Assembly: GCA_000818945.1 (NCBI GenBank)
Contig: JTFK01001292.1
Span: 1 to 64,000, forward strand
From: Schizochytrium sp. CCTCC M209059
Lineage: Eukaryota > Sar > Bigyra > Thraustochytrida > Thraustochytriidae
Length of the DNA stretch: 64,000 bases
Direction: 5' to 3'
Of the stretch, positions 18,560 to 32,700 are shown piece after piece (the first letter of the stretch is position 1; each line of letters opens with the position of its first letter). Made by a program: the position numbers and the translations under genes. The notes beneath the pieces were generated by a model that searched no databases, was not told the origin of the DNA, and was given only the letters and a program-made list of their open reading frames with translations.

Positions 18560-20185
18560 ATGCGCGGCTCGCGGGCGTCGGCGAGGCAGCTGCCGCCCTT
18601 CCGCGCGGAGACGCGCTGGGAGACGCGCGCGGTCCTGGCCGCGCTCTTCGTGCTCGTGAGCGTGGTCGTCGCGCTGCAGCTCGTCGTCCTGGGCGGCATC
18701 GGCCGCAGGATCGACGCCGTTAACGGTGGAGACGACGACGCCCGACGAGCCGGGACCGCCACGGCGCTCCGCGTGACGCGCGGAGCCCAAGCCTCGGACG
18801 AATGGCGAGGGCTACCCTTGCAACCCGCTGCAGGTGTCGGGGTGCAAACGGCAAGATTTCGACCCCAGCACATGCCCCAGCGCACCGCTGCAAGCGTTAA
18901 CATCGACGCCATCCTTAAGACATGCCAGCCTAATCAGGCGCCGATGAAGGAGCCCCTCGCTGATTTGTTGCGCAAGGGCGCATTCGATCGGCATTGCAGC
19001 GCGAAAGTCTCCTTTGAGAAGCTCATGTGCGCCTTACAGTGCGATGCGGAAGAGCCCGAGCTTGAAAACGCCTTTCGCACCATGAGCGCCAGCACCTTCT
19101 CTCTAGCGTACATGGACGATCTATGCAACGACGGCGTCGTCACGGCTCTCGTTTGGATTCACCAGGGCGTCCCAAAGTTCAAGACCTGCGGCGGGATGGA
19201 CCACGTTCCCAGCAGCGCGCTTTTCGGGACTACCAAGGCGCTTCTTTCTGCGCTAGCATGCATCAGTGAGGTCCCAGACGTGCTTTTTGCACTCGACACA
19301 CGAGACTGGGCAGCTCCCAACAAACGATCCGCGGTCCCGGCCTGGTTGCAACCTTTGCCTGGAGTAGCGCGATATGTAGGAAGTCCTGGTCACCCTGCCA
19401 TACTCCTTCCCACCAACGCTTTTCTTCGCGCAACTACACATTGTCATATAGGGGATGCAATCGATATCTTTGGCAAGCTTCGAGTCTGTAGGATCATGGA
19501 CCTTGCCCCGTCTTTTCAAGACCGCAGCTGGGACCAGAGAGAGAACACGATATTTTGGCGCGGGAGCTCCACGGGGGTGCCCCTCGACAAGCACGTGTTC
19601 GCCTATTTGCCGCGCCCGGCCTTGATTCGCAATTTCTTCAACGAAGATGGCTTTGACATTGGCTTTGTTGGAACACACCCCCCAAATTCTGTCCCGGGGT
19701 ACAACACATTCTTCTCTGCGCATAAGAAGCCCTCTGTGAGAAGTCGCGAGTTCGCCAACTACAAGTATCTTCTGAACTGCGATGGCCACACAGCCAGCTG
19801 GGGCATTGCGCAAAAACTTACCACAAGGTCAGCTGTTCTCTGGATTGACTCTCTCTTCCAATACCGCGAATTTTACTATACGCACCTGCGCCCTTGGCAG
19901 CATTACATTCCGATCGATGCTGATTTGAGTAACCTCAAGGTGACACGTGACTGGCTCTTTACTCCTGCCGGAAACGAGTTTGCCCGCTCATTAGGAGAGC
20001 GCGCATACAATCTTTTCACAACAAGACTGCGCCCTGAAGCTACATATTGCTACCTCTCGAGGCTATTAGCGTCCATGGCGCTATACCAAGCCACGGTACC
20101 TACACCTATTGCGCTTCAGGAAGCAGGGCTTGATCCCGCCACTTTCGAGGACATTGCAGAATTTCAGGCCCTCAAGCGACCTTAA
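18560..20185 (+). CDS. GT90 (CAP10/POGLUT-type) glycosyltransferase, type II membrane protein
   Basis: The product is 541 residues, from ATG at 18560 to TAA 20183-20185. The frame extends upstream only to a TTG at 18404 through Arg-rich sequence. Starting at 18560 gives a short basic cytosolic tail (MRGSRASARQLPPFRAETRW) followed by one signal anchor (AVLAALFVLVSVVVALQLVVL), the classic Golgi/ER type II layout. The catalytic half shows GT90 features: IFWRGSSTG, then YKYLLNCDGHTASWGIAQKL, then FYYTHLRPWQHYIPID with DLSNL. Family members move glucose or xylose from UDP-sugars to proteins (POGLUT) or build fungal capsule glycans (CAP10). The acceptor cannot be told from sequence. Cys residues in the stem suggest lumenal disulphides. 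Confidence 0.85.
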   Translation: MRGSRASARQLPPFRAETRWETRAVLAALFVLVSVVVALQLVVLGGIGRRIDAVNGGDDDARRAGTATALRVTRGAQASDEWRGLPLQPAAGVGVQTARFRPQHMPQRTAASVNIDAILKTCQPNQAPMKEPLADLLRKGAFDRHCSAKVSFEKLMCALQCDAEEPELENAFRTMSASTFSLAYMDDLCNDGVVTALVWIHQGVPKFKTCGGMDHVPSSALFGTTKALLSALACISEVPDVLFALDTRDWAAPNKRSAVPAWLQPLPGVARYVGSPGHPAILLPTNAFLRATTHCHIGDAIDIFGKLRVCRIMDLAPSFQDRSWDQRENTIFWRGSSTGVPLDKHVFAYLPRPALIRNFFNEDGFDIGFVGTHPPNSVPGYNTFFSAHKKPSVRSREFANYKYLLNCDGHTASWGIAQKLTTRSAVLWIDSLFQYREFYYTHLRPWQHYIPIDADLSNLKVTRDWLFTPAGNEFARSLGERAYNLFTTRLRPEATYCYLSRLLASMALYQATVPTPIALQEAGLDPATFEDIAEFQALKRP

Positions 20186-20746
20186 TTAAGCCTAGGGAAT
20201 ATGCCTTGCCATTGAAATGCGGAGTGAGATGTTCTCGACTTGGCTCCCACGAAGAGGGTGGTCAACCACAAGGTTTCATATCCAGCGACTGTAATTTCTC
20301 ATCATGTAGTGCGCGACTCACCTACCATGGGCTTTATATAGCATCGAAAGAAAAAAGTCTTGGCCTAACCAATAAAAAAAAGAAGAAGAAGAGAGAAAGC
20401 AACACCTGCCACACTTTTAAGCATCCGCGTCGCTCTGAAACATCTGTAGTTTTCCTATGCGCCGTCACCACCTGAGAAAACCATCCATGACCCACCATTT
20501 CTTGCCAAATTTGCAACGTCGAGGTTTGAAACCTTGAAAATCCAGGTTTTCGTCGCAAAAGTCGCAAAAGATCGCAGATGCGAGCATACAGAGCCTTGCG
20601 TTTCGGTCTATTCCAATGAGAATAGCCGAATGGTATTGCTATGGACCAATCAACTAGACCTAGCGTTGAACGATTCACAATTCTTCAAAGATAATTCTTC
20701 CGTTTTGTTTTGTTAATAAAGGCCTAGATAAAAAGACAAAGTGCTC
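20186..20746. other. Intergenic region between two converging genes
   Basis: Both flanking genes end here. It holds an AATAAA at 20371-20376, about 186 bases after the GT90 stop and a plausible poly(A) signal, followed by an A/G-rich tract. AGGCCTAG occurs at about 20720 near the giant gene's stop. No gene is seen. Confidence 0.6.
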
Positions 20747-23700
20747 TTACAGGCGTCGCAGATTGGAGCTACTGTCCACGCGCTGAATATCTCCCTCAGG
20801 ATCAATATATTCGCCAAAAGGGTCCTCATCATCCACATTGGCTGCTCCTGATATGAGTTGAGTGAGGGAGAATGGCCGCGCGGGATGCTGTGCTGACGCG
20901 CGCGCCAGGCCCTGTCTTAGTTGTCGGCGCTGAAGCAGCAGTGCATCCCCGGAGTGCACATCCTCTAATCCTTGGCCACCCAGGCCACCGTCCACATCAA
21001 AGCCTCCCAGCGGTGTCACCCGCCTCCGGGCGCTGCCAGACAACGTCTCCGCAATCGTATCAAGCGGGAGCGGCCTGAACTGTCCGTCGTCCGGGGACGG
21101 CGTGAGGTCGTGCACGCCCAACTGCGCAAAGTCAGTCTCTGGCGGCGGAGGAGGAGGCGGCGGCGGCGGTGGCGATGGAGGCAATGCGTCGTCTGCGTGC
21201 CCCGCAGCCGCATCTTCGACGTCGTCGTACACGTCCTGGCCATAGCTGTCCTCCGCGGCATCGTCGTCGTCATCGTCGTCGTCAATCTCGAAACCGAGTC
21301 GCATGCTCATACGACCCGTCGTGGTTTGGTCACCGTCAATCTCGGTGCATTGAACCGCGTACAAAAGCTTGCGGCGCATTACTTCCTTGCTCGAGTACGC
21401 AGGGAGGTCAATGGTGAAGTAACACGTGTGCGCATAGGGAAGCATGTCATCTGGACTCATTTCTGGGCGCCCGTACGCCGAGCGTGGTGGATGGAACGAA
21501 GAGACCTTGTGTGGCTGATCCCACGATTCACGGTCCAAGGGAAGCCGCGCGCGGCCCCAAACAAACTTGAGGTAATCGGAACGCTGCTCGTCAGAGAACT
21601 CGTCGAGCACAGTCCAGAATGCCTGGATGTGAGCATCCGTTTCGGCGCAGTCGGAATACACTGTCATGCGCTTGAGAAGCTCAATATCGATGCGTGGGCG
21701 CCCGCACACCATAAGCTCGAGCTCTTCCCAGCGGAACAGCATGAGAAGCCGCTGCGGCACGATTGTCGCGAGGCCGCGCCGAATCGCCTCGACCTGAAGG
21801 TCGAACTCGTGCACCTTGTAGTCCAGCACACGATGCGCCCAGTCAGCGTAGTTCTCCGGCGTAACCTGCAACAGCCGCCCATTCGGCACAAGCTCCACCT
21901 CACGGCCGTCAAGCGCAATGGCCGTGTAGTACATGGGCTGCTGCTCCAAAAAGGCACCAGGGTCAGGGCATCTAGGGTCCGTATTCGTTACAGTGAGAAT
22001 GTCCACCGCGCGAAGGTCCTCGACGGTCGGCACCTGATTCACAAGGGGTTTCCATACGAGACTGGGCAGCCGCAAATCGAGCAGCTCACGATTGCGAATC
22101 GCAATGCCCATGAGTTTGCCGAGAAACTCGAACATGGAGATCTGTACGGGCGAGATCGCTGCAGGATTTGGCAGCCAGCGATCTCGGTTGACGCGAATCT
22201 CGTTGGCTCGATTGGAGCAAGGCAGCAAGAGACCGACACCGGGAAGCGTCTGCAGCTCCTTACAGTACTCCGAAAAGCTCTGGCGATATGGACCGCCATC
22301 GTCATGACTTGCCATTCCGCGCATCACGCACTTGTACAATTTGCCATGCGCGCGCAAGGTCTTTGCCGGCATTGGGTGAATCGAACGAAAAGCTTGAGCA
22401 AACACCGTATGCCGCCCATGCACGTCGGCAAGATGTCGCTTCGACATTGCCTTGCCAAAGTCCAGCACCACATCAAACTTATGAATATCCTCCGCCTTGG
22501 TCGACGAGACAGCGTCCAGCCAAAGAGGACCCTTGAACTTTTCAAAGAGAATGCCGCAGCATTCTGAAAGATAGGCTGCAGTACTCGTTGCGTCTCGCCA
22601 GGCGCTCAAATCGAGCAGTCCCAACGCCTCGTGAACAGCCTTGTTCAGCGATCGCACCAAATCAAAACGCTGTGCAATATCCAGCAAGATCGCGTGCAGG
22701 GCGTTGCGCTCCAGACGAAGCCCATCGCCAACATGAACCATTTCACCCGAGCCAGTATCAGACTCGGCCCTCGTCGCGCTTGCGCCGCCACAAAGGTCGC
22801 TCAGAACAGACGCGCGCTCGCGGACAAGCGCGAGAAGCTCTGTAGAAACAGGCGGTTTCTTGGGCCCGCCGCGCTTGGACTGCTTCTTCCGCTTCCCTCG
22901 CGAAGACGTCGCCACGGAAGGCGCCGCCAGCGTGCTCGAAAGAGCTTGCTGTCGCAGTGAGGTTGCTCTTAGCGCTGCCCCTGTGTCCGTCAAGGAAAGA
23001 CGTGCGCCGCGACGCAAAAGAGGAGCCATCGGAAGGGGCGGGGCGTCTTCGTATGCAGACTCGCTAGCTTCGAGGCTTGCTTCGAAACTCGCCGTTTCCG
23101 CAACTGAAGGCAGATCATCGGCGTCACCGCCAATAGACATGCTGGAGACCTCACGAACGTCGAGAGGAGCAATGGAATAGAGTTCATCCCACGAAAATTC
23201 GAGCAATTGAGCAAGATCCGTGTTCGAGTCTGCAACGGCGGTATTCACGTACGAGACCAGAGCTTCGTCTTGGCGACGCGTCCAGCCTCGCTGACGCGCG
23301 AGATAGGCTTGGTATTGCTCATCCATGGCGCTCTTTGCCAACGGGCCAGCCTCGACGCCAGCACCTGCATCTACGCCCTCGGCGCCATCCGTCGATGCGT
23401 CCAAGTCCGCATTCGCTCCGTGAATGCTGCTTGGATCAAAAGCTGGTGTAACGCGTACCTTGTATCCCCAATTGCTAATGGGTGAGAGCTCAACGTTCTC
23501 GCCAAGCTCAACTCGCTGGATCGAGACACGCTGATAGTTGGTGCTTAGCGATACTGCAGGAATCACGCGCGACGGCAAACCGCAGATTGTGCCGAGCACA
23601 CGACCATTTTGCAAGAATGTGACAGTGCTGTTTGAGGTATCAAGACTGACCGTCACGATATCCCCGGCCTCGAGTTTCTGCCCGCGCGTCTCTCCACGCA

Positions 23701-26700
23701 TGCGCACTCCGTTGGCAAAGAGTTCGCCCGTGCGCTTCAACGCCCAGGCTCCCGGCTTTGACAAAGGGGTGATGGCCTCGAGCTCGTTTCGATCGCCGCC
23801 AAAACCCTCCGGCGCGATCACTCCAATCATAAGCTTCTTTCCCGAAATATCGTCGATACGAAAGCATACATTCATGCAGCCCGTCCTCTCATCCGTTTCG
23901 TAGTTGAGGCGCTGGGTCCCACACTTGGAGCTTCGCGATACCCTTGCGATGGAACGATTGTTGTTGAACACCTCCACGCCGGCACCTGGAGTTTGTGAAG
24001 CAAATCCAATGCTTACCTCGTCCCCTTTGGCACCAAAGTGTACCTTGCTGCGATGCGAGCTTCCGTGCGATCTTGACGCTCGGTCGTCTAGTTCTCGGCG
24101 CGAAAGGCCCAATGGGCCCTCGCGACCTGAGATAGCACCTCGGCGCCTTGACGGAGGGTGCAAGTTCAGGCTGAGACACTCCCAGGGCAGCCAATACTGC
24201 GTACCAAGCTGCTCCCACATGACTTGGCAGGGGAGATCATCGCCATCGTCAATACGAATCACCTCGCCTACATCACCCGCAGACACGCTTTCGTAGCGCT
24301 GTGAACACCGTACCTTGTCGTGCACACGGCAATTGCGGGACATGTAGCGCGCGTACTCGTTCGGGGACATGAAGTCACTCGACTCGAGAAAGGGAGCCTG
24401 TCCTGCCCTTGTGCCGCCACGCGAGCTATTATCTCCAGTCGCAAAGAGTCCATCAATGTCTTCATCGTCCGAATCGTCATCGTCCAGCATCTGCCCGCTC
24501 GCCCGGACAGCATCCGCATCTCCTGTTGATGGGGCGAGATCGGGAGGCCAAAGCGAAGACGACAAACCAGCAAGAAGAGATGATGAGTCTCGTGAAAGAG
24601 AGTTGCGCGACCTGCGAAGACCGACGCCACCTTGATAAGCTCCTGCACGAGCTCCTGCATCCTCGCGACCGAGTGTTCGCAGGTCCTGGCCCCCGATCTC
24701 GAGCACAGACACAAGCTCCAAATGTTGCAGAGGAATGTCAAGATCTTGTTTGAAAGATGCTTGTGAACGGCCTTGCGATCGAACAATGGCACGTCCCGAG
24801 GCACGGACCACCTGAACCTCGACCAAAGACCCAGGTCGCACGCTTGGAGGAAGACCTGATGTGTTGAACGCAATACGCAACGGCATTCCAGGCACAACGA
24901 CTCCACGGAGAAATTCGACATAGGCCTCGTCCGAAGCAAAGCTTGCACGCTCTCGCCAAGGAATACTGGTGAGACGGTTTGTGCGCGACATCACGGCGAG
25001 GAATCGCCTGCAGTCCTCGCACGGAACGGGCGGCTTTGAGCACTTGTCACAGTACAATATGTCCTTGAGCCGGACGCGACGTCCTTGCGCCTCGCGGGCA
25101 GGCCCGGCCAACATGGGGAGGCCCGCCATGTTGCGAGCGAAGAAAATCGCACAGTCCGGACACTGGCTGCCGCCGTCGGGCCCGCACATGCCGTGCGATG
25201 AAGTCCAACCGACAATTTCTGACCATGACCTGCCGCAATAAAACTTGGCCCGGAAGTGCTTTCGCGTACCAAGCCATACGTACGCACCTGCGCGGTTTCG
25301 CAAGGCCGCCACAGCCACATCCTTGCGCACCGTGCTTCCCGCCGAGTCGACTGACGACAGCGATGTCGTGCTCGCACTGTGGCGATGAGTCCCTTGAGAC
25401 ATGAGTGATTTGCCTTGGGTTTCGACCGAGATCGCCACAGTTGACCCGGAGATCACCGAGATATTTGGAGGCATTCCATTCGCACCCCGGAATTCGCGAC
25501 CATCCACGTGCACGACAATGGCTGCCTGTGTGTTGCCAGCATCCAAACAGGATCGAGGATCCCAACGCAACATAAGCGCCGTCGCACCTGGAATTGTCAG
25601 ACGCGAAGTTTGGCCAGAGCCCTCAGCGCCGGTAAGTTCTGCCCCCGAAACGGCAGCTGTTGCGGCTGCAAGCTTGGACAATGACGACGAGGATGCGGCC
25701 ATTGTGGGAGGTTTACCCATGCTGCTTTCTAGACGCTGCGACGAGGCCCTCGAGTCTGCGCCATCCATCGACGCCAAATCGTCTTCGCTGACGCGTGAGT
25801 GCGTCCGCTGCCGCGACAGCAGTCTTTTGCTTTGACTCGGGATGACTCCGGAATGTTGACTTGCTTTGCTCTGTCCAAAAGGCAGCCGAGGGGAGTGCAC
25901 AAAGTTCGCGGCGTCGCGAAATACTGGGTGCGTGCTCTCCAAATGATCGCCCTTGACATGCTGACACCATCGCACAAACTGATCCTTGAGAAAGCGCTCT
26001 GGAGGAAGCATCTGACAAGCAAATGCTTTGAGTAGCTCTGTTGCGGTTACGAGTGAGTCCAGCCACTCTGCATTATCGAGCGATCCACTGCCGCTGACGA
26101 TGGCAGAGGATTCCGCCGACTGGCCTACAATACTTTCGATGCTTTCCCGCACACCGTGGTACGAGATACCTTTGCCGAGAAGTCGCTTCTGGCTCAGGGT
26201 GAAGTCTCCGCGCCGTCTCCGAAAGGTCAGACAGATTTCTTTCATTGCCAAAATTGACTCCGACACACGCCCTCCCGAACTTCCAGGGCTTCCTCTTGCA
26301 TCCAGACCTGTGCCCAAGGACCTGCCAGTTCCGAATCCTTTGTTGGGAGAAATGTTCAAAGGATCAGCGTCGAGGGGCGGGAAGCGCACCCCGTTGTACG
26401 TATAAGGCTTTGAAAAGGCGGGGACTGTACTGTCACCCAGCTGCCCTTGAAGGGACGCATCGCCAAAGGGGTCTCCGCCCTGTACGTTCCCATCAGTATC
26501 AACTGGGACGCCCAGAGGCCCAGTCATTCCAATCGTCGTCAATTCACAGCGCGTGATCGGATCGAGGGACGCCAAGAAGTGATCCTCCACAGCGATGAGC
26601 TCATCGCCGACGGCCACATCCTTTGTGAGGACTTTAATATTTTCCTTTTCGGCTCCGTCAACCCCCTCCCCAGCCCCACTGGTCGTGGGCTGCGCGCGAA

Positions 26701-29700
26701 TCGAGCTCACGCAGAGACGCCCATTAAAGAGCTCAAAAGAAAGAACGGGCGGAATTGATGGCCGCTGTGCCTTAATTTGCACCGTAAAATCCTCCCACGA
26801 AGCATCTTCCTTCAGTGCACGCCGCGGTGAATCGATCAGCAGAGTCTCTCCATCGAGCCCGTCCTTGCGAGATAAATCGTCCACGGAGACGAGACACTTG
26901 AGCAAACGCTGAAATCGGATCCCAGCCACTGTCCCCTTCTCGTCGTGCTCGAGACGGAGAAGACCGTCTGCGCCTCTTGGGCCAGACACTACGCCGCCGT
27001 CATCCTCGTTGTTGGACACCGATGCGACGGCTTCCGTTGGACTCGCCGCGCCTGGTGTAAGAAGGCTTTCGGGCCCTTCGCCCCCTCGACCTCCTGGTCT
27101 TGGCGGCGTCAGTCCAAGTCCCAACGTTGGGTCCGTGCCCTGACCAATAAAAGGGATGGATCCAGACATGCCCGTGGCAGAATCTGATGCGCCCCCGAGC
27201 TCTGCGCCAGCCATGCGACGGCGTCTGCTCGCGCTCGCCCGATAATTTGCGCTACCGACCAATAGCGAGCTCGAAGCGCGCGATGTTGCTGGTGTACTTG
27301 CCCCTCCCGCTGCAGTGGGATCAGCATTGGCATCACTCGGCCAGGCCCGCGAAGATTCCATGCTAAATTGCCAAACAGGTTCCGCGCCCCGTGCAGGCGC
27401 TCGTGTCACTGCAGCCTCTGTGCTTCCACTGTTCCGAGCTTGCGCTGTTGAAGGTTGAGTGGAGCTCATGGCTTCCGCATCGTCCCGCGAAGGCGTCACG
27501 CCCCCTTCAGCTTCAGTGCCTGCGCCCGAAGACGGTGCCATCGATGCCGACGTTGTGGTCCCCGCCGTTGCGTCGGCAGCATTTGAGGACGTAAGAAGCG
27601 CTTTGGTTTTCACCAAGTCACGTAGCCGGCGCTGGCGGGCCTCATTCATCTCATTTACCTTGGTCTCCAACACCGCTTGAAGCAGGACAAGCGCCTCCGC
27701 CTTATTCCGGGGTAGAGACTGATTGGCGAACCCGCCCCCACTGGTTTCTGCTGCGCACGAGCACAGGAGCGAGACAACGTCGACAACTGGAAGCCAGGCC
27801 TCGTAGATGGGCGAAGTGATCTCGTCGAGTTTGCCAGAATCGCCGTCAATGCAAAAGATACCGTAGTCACAGACGCGCCGAAGTGCACGAAGGAATGAAG
27901 GACTCCGCAAGACCTGCATTGCCGGCACGATGTTTTCCCGTAGCAGAACGGTCAGCAGCCAACATGCCTGACGCAGAGCCTCTTGCACGCGCATACCTGA
28001 TTCCGTTTTCATCGCAAAAACGTCCTCCGCGCTCTGGCGCAAGTACCTCGACCGCCCCTCGCGCTCTGGCGCAACAACGACTTGCATAGTTGCGCACCAC
28101 CCAGCGCGACCGTGCCAGAGTCGGGTACGGTGCGGGCCACTCTCAAAGGGATCGGGAACGCTCTTGGGCATGAGGTAAAAGACCTCCACAGGCTTGAGAG
28201 CCCAACTTTCCTCGATTTTCTTCTTGCCTGGCGTGTATGCCACATTGAGCCGGCCGTGTCGATTAATGACGCCCAGGTACTGGCCTTGCGAGATAAAGAC
28301 CTTGCTGTCGACAGGAACAGTCTGAATTTCCTGCGTGTTGGGGTCAAAGTGAATCGTCCCGCGCGTCGGCTGACTGGCTGTCCCAGCTACAACGAAAAAG
28401 GTGCTTGTGTCACCTGCGCGCTCAAACACCAGCACTTCCCACGATCCCTTGCCACCAGCAGGCGGTTCGGCAAGGCGGAGCTTAATTGTACGGATGTAGC
28501 CGTCTGCGGTCGCCGGACTGTTAATGATACTCACCTGGGCAGAGTCTGCCTTGCCGCTTTGCGGGATATCTCCCCGGTATCGATCAGCGATGAGAATATA
28601 TTGACCTGGTTGCTCGTCGAGCATGTCGTCCGCCGCTGGGGTTGTTGACGCGTCTAGTACCTGACTTTCTTCCTGGTTCGGTCCCGCGTGTGAGGAATCC
28701 GCCCCTTCAGCTGGCGTCGCCGCACCTGTGTTACTTGATCCGGCAAGGTGTCGTACATATGAGCCTTCGAGCCGGCGGTCAAAATCCCCGTCGTCGTAGA
28801 GGATATCGAAATGTCCGCTATCGTAGACCCGGGCAATTCGGCCCTGGTACCACCGTGCACCACGACGAAACCGTCCCTCAACGCGCTCGCCGAGCGCAAA
28901 GGCTGGTCCGGATGCGCGCCTCGATCCGTTGGTGTCCTCAGTAGTGGAGAGAGGCATGATTCGATTTCGCGGCACCTGCGACTCTTTGTCTCCGTCATCA
29001 TAGTGAATCTTGTACGTGCCGTCCGGCTGGATCGCGGCGATCACACCGGTGTACCAGTTCGCTCCGCCTCTGAAACGGGCCTTGACAACGTCCCCCACTT
29101 GTAGCACGGTGTTGGTCGACTGCGTTGATGACTGCACGGACCGGCCTCCCGAGCTTGAGGAGGTGGTACTGTCGCGACGACCCCTTGGCCCATTGCCGCC
29201 TTGCGCAGAACCGCCTGCAGCAGCACGACGAGCTTCCTTCGCCTCGCGGACCTGCGCAAGTGCGGTAGCCGCGTCACGATCCTCGGCCTCGCGCGCAGCC
29301 TTTTCCTGTCTCATGCGCTCTCGATGGACCTGAGCACCGAGTGAGAGCTGATGACCGACTGCGACAAAGACGGTAACGCACGATTCCAAAAGAGATTCCT
29401 TCACGCGGGCTTCGTCTGAGCCGGACGCCCACGATGCAATGGCGTCCACGGCGCGTCCCTCGTAAAATTCTCCTCCGCCGCTGCCGCCGCCGCTGCCGCC
29501 ACCTCCGCCGCTGCCGCCTCCGCCGCTGCCGCCAGCGCTGCCCGTGCCTCCGCCACTGCCACTGCCAAATCCGCTTCCGCCGGCGCTGCCAACGCTGCTT
29601 CGGAACGCTAGATTGATCGTTCGCTGCAGCGCCGGGCCCTGCAAGAGATACTGCGGGATGGATCTACTCGTGCATAAGGTCCAATCGACGACCATTTTCT

Positions 29701-32700
29701 CGAGAGCGCGACGGCAGTACCGATCGTAAAGCGTCTCAAAGACTTCTCGGCCAATGGCACCCAGCCAGCCCCCACTCGAAATGTACCGCGGGTCAGACAG
29801 AATTGCCATGGCAAGCATCTGCACTTCGCTGTCCCGTTTCGCAGAATCCTGCGAGAGCGGCGACGGCTGACTCGCATCCTCTGCGGCTGACGAGTCAATG
29901 ACCTCGTAAAGTACATTGATCTTTTGAATCATTTGCTGGCTCGCACTGAGCCCTGAGGACTGAAGGCCAGCAGAGCTTGCAAGCGCATCTCGCGTCGAGC
30001 TCGAGCGCTCACGCTCGGTCGACTCTTCAATCTCCTCGTCATCCTCAAAGCCTTCAGCACCATCCATACTGAGCAGTCGCTTTGCGTCAAAGCTCGAGAT
30101 GTCCAAAACCTCTTCTGCCTCACCCACAGACTCGATCATCCGCTCGGCCCAGGATGAACCGGGTGAACGAAGTCCAGATGCCGGAGAAGCGGCCGAAAAC
30201 GACTGCACCTTGGAGACGCCCTCGAATAAGAGCTCTGCAATGCGTGCAGCTCTTACCTCGAGGTTTGCATCCGTGCCGTGTCTGAAAATATGACGCTGGG
30301 GCACAGCAGCTCCGCGTTTTGCCGGGCCCAATGCCGTTGTGCACATGTGCTGCATCGTCATCTTAACATCGGCGCGGTTTCCATACGCCGCAACACAAGG
30401 ATAAACGCCCCACGTCGCGCGCTTATCAATACCGTAAAAGACGCGTGTCAGCGGCCTGTCATTGACGGCGACACTGAGGGTTCCCATGTCCATGTCAAGA
30501 AAAAACTTGATGACGTCGCCAGGGTGCACTCTTGTTTCTTGTGCGCCCTCCCACTGCACGCTCACGCCCTCGTGGATGCGATGACCGTTGTAGGCTTGCA
30601 AGAGCCAAAAGTCCGTCGATGGCTTGAGCAAGTTTTCTACGGCGGATCCTGTGTCGCGATGGCCAAACTCTGATCCAAGATGCGCCAGCGTGGTAATGCC
30701 AAACATCGCCGTCTCGTCATCCTTAACATCCTCGTCGAGCACAACTTCCCAGGAATGTTTTCCCGTGACCATGGGACTCATGCCCACGGCGACGGCCCGA
30801 TGTTGCTTTCCTGCAGCCGCAAACGTGATGCTGGCCGACCCTTGCGCGTTCTCCGATTCCTCGGGAAAGAGGCGCAGTCGCTGGGCAATCACGTCGCTTA
30901 ACGCCCACCGCACAGGCTCGCGCGACATCTCTTGCACGTGCGTTCGTGCTCGTGCTTCCTGAAGCAGTTGCTCCATTAGAGCGTCGCCGAGATGCTCTAC
31001 GAGCGCCTGGTTGTCGAGCAAGATAGAAACGGTCTTGGCAGCGCGAGCACGAACGTCGGCGTGAACCAAGTTGAGGGGCGCGCTTGCCAAAATACGCTTT
31101 AAGGCATGAACCAGATCCCCGTGAAGCGCACTGAGCAGGGTTGTCGGCGGGCAAAGTGGAATTGGTTCGAGGTTTCCGAGCTTCTCCGCGTGAATGAGCG
31201 TGGCATCGTCATTCAGCGAGCTCGACGAGGATGCTCCCGTCGGGACGCGCATCCCACCGCTTGCGCTCGCCCTTTCGTCGCCAGATTGCGAAACCGATCC
31301 GTGATCATCCTGCGACGATGCAGTTTTGGCCTCCACCGCCGTGGCCGCCTGCTCGGCGCTGTTGAGCGAGTCGCTGCCGTAGATGGGGCGCACATGGAAC
31401 TGCTGGTCGAGCGTGTCGAGCGCAGGGCTACTTTCGGTAACGTGGTGACGAGCGAGAACTCGCAGCTGCTGAATGCGAGAATCGCATCCGCCAGCGTGAT
31501 TCGAGGTAATCTCGAGTCGGAAGACACGATCAGACTTTCGCACGTCACTTTCGTGAACAAGGTCGACCCAGCGTGTGGCTAGCTGAAGTTTGAGGACGCG
31601 AACGGTACGAAGGCTTTCGGGTGTTGGCCCAAGGCGGATCTCAATCTTTTCGGGCGAGTAATTCTCGAAAGCGTCGTTGGTGAAGATGCTAATCGTGTGA
31701 AGCATAAATCCACTCGGACAAACCATTTGCACCCAATGCGGCGTGTACCCGTTGCTTTCCCAGTAGTTGGGCGAGGCATCGAGAAGATATTGAGCATGAC
31801 CCACCGAACCTGTCGGGTGACCCGTTGAGACTTGGATCTTCATCCGCGCGGTAATGTCGAGGGGACGCTGAGCACGGCGTCGCGTTTTGGGCTTTCGGTG
31901 ATTTTGCGTTCCCGACGCGTTTGCGTTTGACTGTGGAACTTTGCCCAAAACGACAACTTCGTTCCTTGACATGAGACCATTCGATGACGCCGCCACGGCG
32001 CGTCCTCCCGTGCGCGGGCTCTCAAAGACGCCCCCAAGCACCGCAAGCGCGCCCATGGCTTCCACAAGCTCTGCGCTGTGTGCGCACGATGGATGATCTG
32101 CATAGCGGTCAAGCGCCCCTGTAATCCAGGTTGCAACGGTCTGCGCCCAGGCGTCCACAGAGCATAGCGAATGAATGAGTTCAACTAGTTGCATGGCCAT
32201 AGCCCGCGCTTCAAAGCCTGTCCGCTGCAAACCACTACGTCCGCCTGCCACATGCAAGGCCTCACCAATCTTTCGCATGATAAGGGACACGAGCACGTTA
32301 CCTTCGGTACCTTCGCGGCCCAACCTCCAGTTTCCGAGCTCCTTGGCGAGAGGCAAAGCGTACTTGCTTGCCGCCATTGGCGGAACCTCCACAAGCAAGG
32401 CCGCGAGCACCCGACCCGAGGCGATTTGAAGCGAGAGCGTCGATGTGTCTGTGATGCAGGCACGTAAAAGGAGTGTGACTGCATAAGGCGCCGTCAGCCT
32501 CGCGCGACCCACGGGGGAGGCGCATGCAGCATATGCCAGCGACAGCACCTCAAGCGCGCGCACGGTAACCTGCTCGTTTAGGGTAATGTCCAAAAGAGGC
32601 TCCTTACGGCCATCAATGAATTGAAGCGCTGCAATGAGATCTGCAAAATTTCGACCCTGGCCGATCACCGAGTCTTCCGCAGCATCGGCGTCGGCGTCGG

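Noticed and set aside
20972..22567. 531-codon open frame on the + strand opposite the HECT domain
   Set aside because: It begins at TTG, lies wholly antisense to a clear catalytic domain, and its translation is rich in Arg/His/Val with no domain. It is a codon-bias shadow.
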